Of a DNA stretch of 64,000 bases, positions 22,143 through 31,023 are shown piece by piece. Positions within the stretch are counted from its first letter, which is position 1. Each line of letters begins with the position of its first letter. Made by a program: the position numbers and the translations under genes. The notes below the pieces were generated by a model. That model saw only the letters and a list, made by a program, of their open reading frames with translations, was not told where the DNA came from and made no database searches. The DNA comes from Microplitis mediator (Eukaryota > Arthropoda > Insecta > Hymenoptera > Braconidae). Location of the stretch: positions 16,439,948 to 16,503,947 of the forward strand of contig NC_079977.1 of NCBI RefSeq assembly GCF_029852145.1. Direction: 5' to 3'.

Positions 22143-22706
22143 CTATGGAAACACGGAGCTTTTTATTTTTTTTTTTACCCTCCCAACCGCTATGGATGTC
22201 TTTTTTTTCTCACTCTTTTTAGTTGTTTTGTTTGGACTTCGTTTTTTTTTCTTTGACACTGACTCTTTCAGACCCATACCCAAACTCCTTTTTATTCTCA
22301 TAGTTTTATTAACACCCCAAGCAACTGTTTTTTCACCAATACTCGCGTCTTCTGCGTGAACACGTTTCAAGGCCTTTTCTGCAAGTTCTCTATCAGCCTC
22401 GTGACGTGCAACGATATTATTAGGATTTTGTGTGTATGCAATATCGTGTTCTTTGCACGCTTTATCTAGAGGATTGATACCCGGATCACCACGAGCTAAT
22501 CTTTTTGTTAACTTTGTACCTGGACCACAATATTGATAACCCGGCACATGTAATTCAATCGGTAGTTTATTAATGATACTATTAACAAAACCTCTACCAA
22601 TTTTCATCGTCTTATTTATACATCTACACTCAATCATTGATGCATCACGACTGAATTTAAATTCTATAAAACGGTAATACTTATAGGTAATCGAATGAGT
22701 TGTCAT
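22143..22706 (-). CDS. Phospholipase A2 domain capsid protein
   Basis: It has 187 residues from ATG 22706. A downstream ATG (MKIGRGFVN) is an alternative start. The calcium loop YCGPGTKL and the catalytic DKACKEHDIAY (His-Asp) define a parvovirus VP1-type PLA2. The C-terminus is very lysine-rich with strings resembling nuclear localisation signals (SKKKKRSPNK). In parvoviruses this enzyme breaches endosomes. Here it is first in the minus-strand morphogenesis cluster, 45 bp from the divergent ATPase gene, so a shared promoter between them is likely. Confidence 0.9.
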   Translation of the reverse strand: MTTHSITYKYYRFIEFKFSRDASMIECRCINKTMKIGRGFVNSIINKLPIELHVPGYQYCGPGTKLTKRLARGDPGINPLDKACKEHDIAYTQNPNNIVARHEADRELAEKALKRVHAEDASIGEKTVAWGVNKTMRIKRSLGMGLKESVSKKKKRSPNKTTKKSEKKKTSIAVGRVKKKIKSSVFP

Positions 22707-22750
22707 TTGAATATCGTTGAATGAACATCACGACATCTTGAAAAATAAAA

Positions 22751-23458
22751 ATGAAATATCAGAAACAATCAGCTAAATTACCAGTTATTAATTTCGATCA
22801 AATCGTTCAAGGAGATAAAAAATCTCCAAAACGGCATGGTACACTACTACCAAATACCGTTCGTGCAGTGCTCTGTGGACCATCAAATTGTGGAAAAACC
22901 AATGCGCTTCTTGCATTAATTACTCATCCTAACGGCTTGAGATTTGAAAATATATATCTATATTCTAAATCTCTAAACCAGCCGAAATATAAATTTTTAG
23001 AATCACTTCTACAACCGATAGAAGGTCTAGGTTATTTTCCATTTAATGATCATGAAGAAGTTGTAAAACCGGATGGCGCACAGCCAAATTCACTAATGAT
23101 ATTTGATGATGTAGCATGTGAGAATCAAGATCATATAAGAGCATATTTTTGTATGGGTAGGCATAACGATGTTGACAGTTTTTATCTTTGTCAAACTTAT
23201 ACACGTATTCCAAAACATCTGATACGTGATAATGTCAATTTTCTCGTACTTTTTCGTCAAGATGAAATGAATTTAAAACATATCTATAATGATCATGTGA
23301 ATACTGACATGTCATATAATACTTTTAAAGAATTGTGCTCAGCATGTTGGAATAATGACTCTAGCAATAGATATGGTTTTGTTGTTATTGATAAAGATAG
23401 TGATTTGAATAATGGACGATACAGAAAAGGTTTTGATAATTTTATTCGTATAAATTAA
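22751..23458 (+). CDS. Genome-packaging ATPase (FtsK/HerA, A32-like)
   Basis: It has 235 residues, normal for the family. Walker A is VLCGPSNCGKTNALL, Walker B is SLMIFDDVAC, and CQTYTRIPKHLIRDN is the sensor and arginine region. It should pump the element's DNA into capsids. It is divergent from the PLA2 gene and followed 10 bp later by the conserved unknown gene, as in a compact viral gene block. Confidence 0.9.
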   Translation: MKYQKQSAKLPVINFDQIVQGDKKSPKRHGTLLPNTVRAVLCGPSNCGKTNALLALITHPNGLRFENIYLYSKSLNQPKYKFLESLLQPIEGLGYFPFNDHEEVVKPDGAQPNSLMIFDDVACENQDHIRAYFCMGRHNDVDSFYLCQTYTRIPKHLIRDNVNFLVLFRQDEMNLKHIYNDHVNTDMSYNTFKELCSACWNNDSSNRYGFVVIDKDSDLNNGRYRKGFDNFIRIN

Positions 23459-23468
23459 TTGTCAATCG

Positions 23469-24479
23469 ATGAATTTTATGCAGTTACGTAAAGTACTTGA
23501 TCGTGACAACATGGATTTAAAAAATATTTCCCAACAGCAGGAAATGTTACACCAAATATCTATAGCTAGTGACGCCATCCGTGAAAAACATAAAAAATTA
23601 AAGTTAGGTAAAGATACAAGTGAACAAACAATGCGTGAAATGTTTAAACCTATAGTTACACCTCTGAAAACGCTTGTAGAAAATGCTAAAATAATAAAAA
23701 CTGAAAATTTTTCTCAGATAAAAAACGAAAATTTGCCACAGATAAAAAATTTTTCTCACACAAATTCATCCGATGAAGCAAGTGATGCAAGTTTTTATAA
23801 CACTATCGATTCTCAAACTGAAAAGACTCAAGATATAACTGATGATCAAAGTAGTGAAAGTTTTAATCAAACAATTTTACAGAGAAATGTTAATGCTACA
23901 AGTACCCCCAATAAATCAACTAATACTCTCTCAAGCTATCTTAATATGTTACATAAACATCATAAGAATCTAGATGTAAGATATGGTATTCGTAAAAGAA
24001 ATAATCGAACATTTATTGGTGATTCAGAAATTGCGTTTAAAGATAACACTACTTTCATTATTAATGATAAAAATTATACTCTAACTCCAGGATTACTTGA
24101 ATTGTTGTTTAAAAAACAGCCTAAAAAAACTCTCATTACTCAAGATGATGAAAATCAATATGTTGAGATCGTTATGACCACCAACACACATCGAAAGCAT
24201 TATAATCCAGAAAGAAGTATTTACACTGAAAAAACACAAAAATTCAACGATTACATAGCTAAATACTTCAATTTAAATAAAAATGGTTCAGGATTACCGA
24301 CCCTCATGACAGCTTCAAGAAAACGTAAAAATATTGACTATGTTTACTGGGACAATTGTAATGAACTCGTTGATCGTCTTCGATTACTAACAGCATCTCA
24401 AGCTGCTGGTAACCCAAGTCATTCTAATGAAATAATTTCCATTATCGAAGAGTTGCGTGAAGCTAAAGTTATTTATTAA
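23469..24479 (+). CDS. Conserved Polinton protein of unknown function
   Basis: It has 336 residues. The N-terminus (1-60) is predicted coiled coil. A Ser/Thr/Asn-rich linker spans about 80-155. The C-terminal half, with YGIRKRNNRTFIGDSEIAF, GLLELLFKKQP, THRKHYNP, YVYWDNCNELVDRLRLLTAS and SIIEELREAKVIY, is a region I have seen repeatedly in arthropod Polinton and transposon-derived proteins. No enzyme motif is visible. A position between ATPase and fibre-like gene suggests a virion or packaging role. The function is unassigned. Confidence 0.75.
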   Translation: MNFMQLRKVLDRDNMDLKNISQQQEMLHQISIASDAIREKHKKLKLGKDTSEQTMREMFKPIVTPLKTLVENAKIIKTENFSQIKNENLPQIKNFSHTNSSDEASDASFYNTIDSQTEKTQDITDDQSSESFNQTILQRNVNATSTPNKSTNTLSSYLNMLHKHHKNLDVRYGIRKRNNRTFIGDSEIAFKDNTTFIINDKNYTLTPGLLELLFKKQPKKTLITQDDENQYVEIVMTTNTHRKHYNPERSIYTEKTQKFNDYIAKYFNLNKNGSGLPTLMTASRKRKNIDYVYWDNCNELVDRLRLLTASQAAGNPSHSNEIISIIEELREAKVIY

Positions 24480-24481
24480 TC

Positions 24482-24550
24482 ATGAGTACTGCTGAGATTT
24501 CATCACTTGTCTGTAAACTGTTGATGAGGATAGAACAAAATGGGTATTGA
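24482..24550 (+). CDS. Short upstream ORF overlapping next gene start
   Basis: The ATG at 24482, just after the previous stop, opens 22 codons (MSTAEISSLVC...) that end within the first codons of the fibre-like gene. It may be a translational regulator or chance. No homology is recognised. Confidence 0.25.
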   Translation: MSTAEISSLVCKLLMRIEQNGY

Positions 24551-25043
24551 TATATTTGGACGAGTCTCAACATCATCTAATGATAATGTTAAAGGTGGTA
24601 GTGTTGGCCCTGCAGGAGTAGGATTTAAATTTACTAGTGACGGTCAATATGATATGGATCATAAAAGACTCTGTAATCTTGGTGAGCCTACTGATGGATT
24701 TGATGCAATATCTTTAAAAACTATGCAACTTGCTATCAATAATCAACTAGTTCCTGTAAATAAAAAAATTGATCATAATAATTCTTGTATCATTGTCATG
24801 GAATCAAAAATACAAGAGTATGAAACAAAACAAGATATTAAACAAACATCAACATCAGAACTCATTTCCACTTTGGAATCCAAAGTGAGTGGATTAGAGA
24901 AAATAATTGATCTTCAGCAAAAAAAGATTGATGACCTAACAACACGTACGGTGAATCTTTTAAAATCAGTGGTGCGTGATGGTCGAATGATTGTCGACAT
25001 AGAACTTAAACTGAACAAACTTTTCGAAAATCAAAATGAATAG
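24540..25043 (+). CDS. Fibre-like coiled-coil protein
   Basis: It has 167 residues. The N-terminal part has VGPAGVGFKFTSDGQYDMD and then KRLCNLGEPTDGFDAISLKTM, a pattern like the collar or trimerisation elements of phage and viral tail fibres. A long heptad coiled coil follows (about 75-165: MESKIQEYETKQDIKQ, TLESKVSGLEKIIDLQQKK). I infer a trimeric attachment or spike protein at the capsid vertex. Its stop overlaps the integrase start in ATGAATAG. It could equally be a scaffold. Confidence 0.6.
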   Translation: MGIDIFGRVSTSSNDNVKGGSVGPAGVGFKFTSDGQYDMDHKRLCNLGEPTDGFDAISLKTMQLAINNQLVPVNKKIDHNNSCIIVMESKIQEYETKQDIKQTSTSELISTLESKVSGLEKIIDLQQKKIDDLTTRTVNLLKSVVRDGRMIVDIELKLNKLFENQNE

Positions 25044-25965
25044 TGAAAAAGCAGTGATAGCTCAAGAGCTTCATAAACAAGCTCGTAAAAATTATCCACG
25101 TCGTCATGTTGATATACGAGGCTTAGACGAAACATGGCAAGCTGATCTTGTCGACATGATCTCTTACTCTACGAATAATAACGGATATAAATATTTACTT
25201 ACAATCATTGATAATTCTTCAAAATATAGTTGGGTGGTGCCTATCAAGAGTAAAAATGCTAAAGATACTACAGCTGCTATGGAATCAATTTTAAAACAAG
25301 GACGCATACCTAAAAATTTACATGTAGATCAGGGAAAAGAGTTTTATAATAAAGAATTCAAAAATCTTATGAAGCGTTACAATATTAACATGTATTCAAC
25401 ATTTAGCAACTTGAAGGCATCGATCTGTGAACGCTTTAATCGTACGTTAAAAAATAAAATGTGGCAAAAATTTTCATTTCGCGGAAATTACAAATGGATC
25501 GATATACTGGATGATCTAGTTAACACTTATAATAATACCAAGCATCGAACTATTAAAATGAAACCGACTGATGTTACCACAACCAATGAAAAACTAGTTT
25601 TACAAAAAATTTATAAACCTCTTCAAATCAAGCAAGCAGTGAAAAAGAAAAAGTTTAAAATTGGAGATAAGTTACGAATAAGCAAATATAAACATGTATT
25701 TGAGAAAGGATATACACCAAACTGGACGACTGAAATTTTCACAATCAAATCAATACAAAATACTTATCCTGTGACATATAAACTTGCTGATTACCTTGAT
25801 CAACCTATTGAAGGAGGCTTCTATGAACAGGAGCTCAGCAAAGTAAAATATCCTGATGTATACCTTATTGAAAAAATTGTTAAAAAGCGTGGAAATCAAG
25901 TTTATGTGAAATGGCTTGGTTTTGACAGCTCACATAACAGTTGGATCAGCGAATCAGAATTATAA
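25036..25965 (+). CDS. Retrovirus-like integrase with C-terminal chromodomain
   Basis: It has 309 residues. The catalytic triad is D37 (TWQADLVDM), D98 (LHVDQGKEF) and E132 (ASICERFNRTLK). GYKYLLTIIDNSSKY and VNTYNNTKHRTI are typical rve features. An SH3-like region lies at about 210-275, then a chromodomain begins VYLIEKIVKKRGNQVYVKWLG and ends HNSWISESEL. The chromodomain may guide insertion to particular chromatin. This enzyme class makes the 6-bp duplication seen at the element's ends. No clear N-terminal HHCC finger is visible. Confidence 0.92.
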   Translation: MNSEKAVIAQELHKQARKNYPRRHVDIRGLDETWQADLVDMISYSTNNNGYKYLLTIIDNSSKYSWVVPIKSKNAKDTTAAMESILKQGRIPKNLHVDQGKEFYNKEFKNLMKRYNINMYSTFSNLKASICERFNRTLKNKMWQKFSFRGNYKWIDILDDLVNTYNNTKHRTIKMKPTDVTTTNEKLVLQKIYKPLQIKQAVKKKKFKIGDKLRISKYKHVFEKGYTPNWTTEIFTIKSIQNTYPVTYKLADYLDQPIEGGFYEQELSKVKYPDVYLIEKIVKKRGNQVYVKWLGFDSSHNSWISESEL

Positions 25966-26095
25966 AAAAATTGTACATTTTTTCTGAAATAAAATACATT
26001 ATATTTGAAAAAAAAAAAAAAAAATAAGTTATTTAGTTTTTTTTAAATTTTATTTTCATTTACAAATAAAAAATTATAATTTTTATATTTATACA
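25966..26095. terminator. Convergent polyadenylation region between integrase and polymerase
   Basis: AATAAA at 25988 serves the plus-strand integrase unit. The minus strand reads AT-rich, AATAAA-like sequence at 26040-26060 for the polymerase. A 16-base A run lies near 26010. Confidence 0.5.
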
Positions 26096-29000
26096 TTAAT
26101 TTTTCAGTTTTTTATATACCCATGGTAATGTATCTGGAGAATTCTCTTGCAACTTTCTTTTATCATCATTCCAACTCAGAGCTAATTTAGTTTGTTTAAT
26201 CGTCTTAACCTCATGTTTATTACTTCTAATCAGGAATTGGGGTTTAATTACATTGGTGTGCTTTTCAAGACAGTTTTTAAAATCATTAAACGTGATAGTT
26301 CTTAAAGTTGATCCTTTGACTCCTTTTGCTCTTTTTTTAGCTTTCATATTTTTATGAGTTCTGAATGCATACAGCTTAGCTCTAAGTCCTACAAACTCAC
26401 TCATAATTTCACCATTATTCTCGTCTTTCATGAGACCAACAACTTTTTTATTTATTAATGGAATATCATAAATATTGTTTGGAGGATAATCGGAGGTGTC
26501 AAACATTTTAATATCACGTTTAATGATTTCATATATATTCGGAACCTTAAAATAGTAAATTAAACTATCAGTATCAGTATACATAAGTTTTGATTCATCA
26601 TTAGTAAATTTTTTTTTAATGTAATTATAGTGAAAATCGTAAATATAAGTTTTTGATAAATCAAGTATAGTAAATCCAACATAAATTGGTTTATTAAAAT
26701 TAGCTCTAACTCTTTTTAACTCAATTAATAATAATTCTTTATCAAAAATGGTAAAACTATGGAAATTTGGTTTCGATATTAAAGATTTCGCACCGTATCT
26801 ACCATGCCATTTTGTCACTAACTTAACATCTTTATATTTTCTCACATTTTCCATTGTTTTACCAAATACTGCATTGTTCATGAGCTTGTAAAAGTTCTTT
26901 TCAAATTCATTTCTAGCATTTTTTCGACATTCTGTATTTTTATCAATATACGATTTTAACCATGCCGATTGTTTAAATTTTAGAACCCTATGAACTTTCA
27001 CAAGCTTCATACCTAGAGTAAGATATTGTTGCAGATTCTTATAATGTACAACATAATTTTTCTTAGAATAAAGCGTTGTTGCCAATTTTGCTTGTTTACA
27101 GTTTGGAGGTACAAAATGTTCAGGGCACAATGGTAGGTCTTTATGGAGCTCATGTAAATTGATCGGATAGTCTAAATCTACTTCTAATATATATCCTTCA
27201 GAACCATTAGCATTGAATAAAGTATTTATGTTATCATGAGTAATATTTTCCTTCCATTTAAATGAGCTCTGAGGTAATGACATACTCATTGCACCCCCAT
27301 ACAAATTGTTTACATCAAAGTACATTAAATATGATTCATCTTTATTTTGATCGAAATCATCACCCATAAAACGATTGTTTGCTTGCGCATATCGATTTGT
27401 ACATTGAGATACTCCACCTCTAATGCCTTTTTCAATAAAGAGTATCATTTCCGGATCAGTCAATAACTCTAATTCAATATATGTCATTTTTAACATTGCA
27501 TCTAAACTAAGTCCTGGTGATGTAAAATAGTGTAACGGGTCTAGCTCATAAGTCTTCTGACAACTATGACGAAAATTTTCAAAAATGTCCGCTAACAATA
27601 AGACATCTGTCTTCAAATACAAATCTGAATATTCGCCTAATGTTTTAATATTAAACTTATTCCAAACTTCTTGAGCATGATTGTAATCCTCATCGGATAC
27701 ATCATTATCATTTAGCTTAGAGTAAAATAATTTTCTTTCTGGTAACTGTTTATCATCTAATTTATCAACACTATCTATGTATTCATAGGGAAACACACCT
27801 TTACGTATCATTAATTTGAATTTATCGGGATCAGTATAGTATTTACGAGTTATTTGTTTGTCATCGTCAGTTAGATATGAAGCTAATTTTTCTATGCTTG
27901 ATGCCATAAATCTAAAAGAATCTATGAAACGTAATTCGACTCTAGTTTTTTCAATTGACTTTGTAAATGAGATATAGCGTTCTTTATTTAAAGGTAAAAG
28001 TTTCGTAGATCCTTTAATATCTAAAGCTATAGCTTTGATTATAAAATGTGAGTCATACCCTGATAAATTATGAAAAACTACAGGTATTGTATGTGGTCGC
28101 TTAAAGTTTAAATTACAAGAGTTATGAGCTGGACCCCGGTATTTCCCTGTAAAATGACAGTGATCATGACATTTTTTTTCATTTGCTAATATTACTTTCG
28201 AGCAAATATGACAAATATTCATAGAATTGTGATATCTAATTTCTTCAGAATTTAGTGGTTTCATTGCTATTCCACCCCACAGAAAACTGTTTACTTTATG
28301 TGCAAGATTTTCAAGCTTCCTTGTAAACCACTCAATACAATCAGGTGACCGATTTATTTCAAATTTACATAGAGTTTCATCATAACTACAATGCGTGTAC
28401 ATGGCAATACTGTGAGGGATATGTGTTTGAGAACCATTATCATTATTAGCTGACTCAGGTAACAGAGTGCACTCCAAATCAGCGTAAACAGCAAACGGTA
28501 CGATATCTTTGTATTTATAATTTTTAAATTTTAGTATTTTTTCCTCTTCCGTAGGCAGTTCCATTCTAATTTTATTAAATTTTATACAATCTAGCTTATG
28601 TTTATCAAATGAGTTTTGATACTTAAAATGACATAAACACCTATCACAAAACCACAATTTATTCTTACTTTTTGTAATTTGACTTTTAATCAATCGTGAT
28701 AGATTTTTAATAAGTGCAAAATGGAAAATTGGCTCAAAACTTTCTACATCATCATTTAAAGATTCACTAGCTTCAACCATTAATAAATGAATTACTGGTT
28801 TGTTTGAATCGAAATTATTAGTTAAATATAATGGTATTACTATATTTTTAATTACCGATTTTCCATTTTTAATCACTGTTTGAGGATCTATACCATAAAC
28901 ATTTATAGCTAAATTATTCAAACTTTCAAACTTCGCTATATCTTTTAATACTATCGGAAATTTTATACCTGCGTATTTTAGCTCTGAGTCGGAAAACTGA

Positions 29001-29866
29001 GGGTATGATTGAGTTCTCTCAGGATGACTTGTGCGTGCGGGATATAGCGCTGCTGTGACAGCCCACAAAAAGCAATAAGCATCGAAGTTTTCAATGTTCA
29101 GGACAGCTTTTTTTTCTTGAATGTCTTGAGGAAGACGCACATAAGTTGATATGCCTCGTACTTTCGCCATGCCAACTTCTAAAGGTGCATATCTAGAGAT
29201 GTTTACAACCAAATTCATAACTTCAATTAGACTCCATCCTGAGTCTTTCTGATTGAAGTCATCAATTTTTCTTAACAGCACTTCACACACATTGTCCGTA
29301 AACCAACTATGAAGGTCTGTCGTTGATAAAATTTCACTACTCTGCGTCTTAAAAGATTTTATTTCTTCAATCTTATCACCACCACCTTTCACATTCTCGA
29401 ATAAACACGAAAGATTTAAACTAACTTTAATATTACCCTCTTGAAGAATAATATTTTTAATTTTATCGAATAATGTATTTTTTGAATCCATCAAAAATGT
29501 TCGCACATCTGTATGGCCTTGGTTTAATATACATCCGGTTTTAATACGGTTATTAAATGCATTTTCCAAGTCCTGCCACTGCACTAAACTTTTTGCAGCT
29601 AAATTTCCACCAACTACAACTGAACCTAACTGAGCCAATTTGTCGATGTATGCATATGACACACCAATATTATGCTGTAAACTTTGCCGTTCACTAACAG
29701 TACTATTTACGTCTGATAGTAAATTATTGAAAAGAATAATATTGTCCTTCAACATATTTTGACAGCGTAATATATCATGTTCACTAACTGTTGCATCCGG
29801 CTTTGTAAATTCATTATATGCTTGAATTATTGTTTTAGTTAAGTTTGAAAATAATGCAGATGCCAT
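26096..29866 (-). CDS. Protein-primed DNA polymerase B
   Basis: It has 1256 residues and an intact frame. The N-terminal ~250 residues are unassigned. A segment at about 265 (AYCFLWAVTAALYPARTSHP) is typical of arthropod Polinton polymerases and may be a cysteine-protease-like or terminal-protein-related region. A zinc finger (CDRCLCHF...HKLDC) lies near 405-425. Exo I is YADLECTLLP (~460). An endonuclease-VII-like CHIC...CHDHCHFTGKYRGPAH cluster lies at ~555-585, then Exo II FHNLSGYDSHF (~597). The polymerase motifs are YFDVNNLYGGAMS (~850), KLMNNAVFGKTMENV (~995) and YTDTDSLIY (~1095). It replicates the element using a protein primer. Confidence 0.93.
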   Translation of the reverse strand: MASALFSNLTKTIIQAYNEFTKPDATVSEHDILRCQNMLKDNIILFNNLLSDVNSTVSERQSLQHNIGVSYAYIDKLAQLGSVVVGGNLAAKSLVQWQDLENAFNNRIKTGCILNQGHTDVRTFLMDSKNTLFDKIKNIILQEGNIKVSLNLSCLFENVKGGGDKIEEIKSFKTQSSEILSTTDLHSWFTDNVCEVLLRKIDDFNQKDSGWSLIEVMNLVVNISRYAPLEVGMAKVRGISTYVRLPQDIQEKKAVLNIENFDAYCFLWAVTAALYPARTSHPERTQSYPQFSDSELKYAGIKFPIVLKDIAKFESLNNLAINVYGIDPQTVIKNGKSVIKNIVIPLYLTNNFDSNKPVIHLLMVEASESLNDDVESFEPIFHFALIKNLSRLIKSQITKSKNKLWFCDRCLCHFKYQNSFDKHKLDCIKFNKIRMELPTEEEKILKFKNYKYKDIVPFAVYADLECTLLPESANNDNGSQTHIPHSIAMYTHCSYDETLCKFEINRSPDCIEWFTRKLENLAHKVNSFLWGGIAMKPLNSEEIRYHNSMNICHICSKVILANEKKCHDHCHFTGKYRGPAHNSCNLNFKRPHTIPVVFHNLSGYDSHFIIKAIALDIKGSTKLLPLNKERYISFTKSIEKTRVELRFIDSFRFMASSIEKLASYLTDDDKQITRKYYTDPDKFKLMIRKGVFPYEYIDSVDKLDDKQLPERKLFYSKLNDNDVSDEDYNHAQEVWNKFNIKTLGEYSDLYLKTDVLLLADIFENFRHSCQKTYELDPLHYFTSPGLSLDAMLKMTYIELELLTDPEMILFIEKGIRGGVSQCTNRYAQANNRFMGDDFDQNKDESYLMYFDVNNLYGGAMSMSLPQSSFKWKENITHDNINTLFNANGSEGYILEVDLDYPINLHELHKDLPLCPEHFVPPNCKQAKLATTLYSKKNYVVHYKNLQQYLTLGMKLVKVHRVLKFKQSAWLKSYIDKNTECRKNARNEFEKNFYKLMNNAVFGKTMENVRKYKDVKLVTKWHGRYGAKSLISKPNFHSFTIFDKELLLIELKRVRANFNKPIYVGFTILDLSKTYIYDFHYNYIKKKFTNDESKLMYTDTDSLIYYFKVPNIYEIIKRDIKMFDTSDYPPNNIYDIPLINKKVVGLMKDENNGEIMSEFVGLRAKLYAFRTHKNMKAKKRAKGVKGSTLRTITFNDFKNCLEKHTNVIKPQFLIRSNKHEVKTIKQTKLALSWNDDKRKLQENSPDTLPWVYKKLKN

Positions 29867-30842
29867 TTTTTCTTTTTTATTTGCTGTTGAAAATCACTTA
29901 ATATTTTAAAGATGAAAAAATCGAATTATTCCTGTGGCGGAGAAAAACGAACTGATACTATTCTATTCTGTATGGTTTCTTTTATCCTCAATCAATTTTA
30001 ACATGTCTACAGTACTACATATCTTCAGAAAAAAAGGGACGTTTTGTTTTGATTATCTGTAGGAGGATGTGAGAAATTGAAAATATTATAATATTCTTAA
30101 TTTTATAAGAAAATGTTAGTAAGTTATCTACGGATATCCTATGTAAATAGATGATTATGATAAGAATAGTCAACGACTCCTCAAGATTAAGCTAAGAGTT
30201 TTTAAAATATTAAGATGTTGTTTTCAAATTTGGGAAGATGAGTTGTCACTATTATACTTAATCTAGTTTCCTGTATTTAAATCAATTGAGTATCTAAAGA
30301 TAAGAATGTGTGTTTGTTTCGGTAATCTGCAGCAGGATGTGAGAAATCGAAAATATTTAAATGTTCTTAATTTTAGAATAAAACATTAGTAAGTTATCCA
30401 CAGATATCTTATGTAAATAGATAATTATGATAAGAACAGTCAATGGCTACTCAAGATTAAGCTAAGAGTTTTTAAAATGTTGAGATGTTGTTTTTAAATA
30501 TTGTAAAATGAACTGTAACTATTATACTCTATATGGGTTCCTGTAATTAAATCAATTTAGTATCTCAAGATAAGAATGTGTTTGTTTCGGTAATCTGTAG
30601 CAGGATGTGAGAAATTGAAAATATTAAAATGTTCTTAATTTTAGAAGAAAATATTAGTAAACTATTCTTAGAAAAAGATATGGAGAAACTTTATGCATAT
30701 CTCTGAGCTGGACTGAGTGTATGTAAAAACTTAATTTTTACCTGGTAACACCTTAATCTTCAATAATAATATTGAGTTTTCAAGTCATACCATAAACACC
30801 AGGTAGTTTGAGGGTATATGTTGGAGAGGGTAGTGATAATAG
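29867..30842. other. Polinton intergenic region with direct repeats
   Basis: There is no coding frame. It contains the tandem repeats listed separately and the upstream sequence of the right-arm promoter at 30843. The polymerase promoter must lie within 29870-30060 on the minus strand, but no clear TATA box stands out there. Confidence 0.5.
30055..30665 (+). repeat. About 2.2 tandem copies of a ~270-bp repeat
   Basis: The phrase GGATGTGAGAAATTGAAAAT (or GAAATCGAAAAT) begins copies near 30065, 30338 and 30604. The following landmarks are also shared: ACTCAAGATTAAGCTAAGAG, GATGTTGTTTT and ATCAATTnAGTATCT. The third copy is truncated after about 70 bp. The copies differ by scattered substitutions and short indels. 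Confidence 0.85.
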
Positions 30843-30850
30843 TATATAAA
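30843..30850 (+). promoter_or_regulatory. TATA box of right-arm accessory gene
   Basis: TATATAAA lies about 57 bp upstream of a consensus donor (ATTG|GTAAGT at 30900) and 180 bp upstream of the coding ATG at 31024. Confidence 0.6.
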
Positions 30851-30899
30851 CTGCTGTTTCCATTATTTCACAATTCATTTTAAAGTGAAAATAAGATTG

Positions 30900-30976
30900 G
30901 TAAGTTTCGTAAATCATATACAAAATAATTATTAATAATATCATTGAAAATTAACTCTATAATTTTATTTTTTCAG
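30900..30976 (+). other. Predicted 5' UTR intron of right-arm gene
   Basis: The donor is GATTG|GTAAGTTTC and the acceptor TTATTTTTTCAG|GAATAA, a 77-bp intron. The leader exon starts downstream of the TATA box at 30843. Confidence 0.6.
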
Positions 30977-31023
30977 GAATAAAAACTTCAGTCACTCGAC
31001 GCTTGTGAAACGATTTTTTAATA

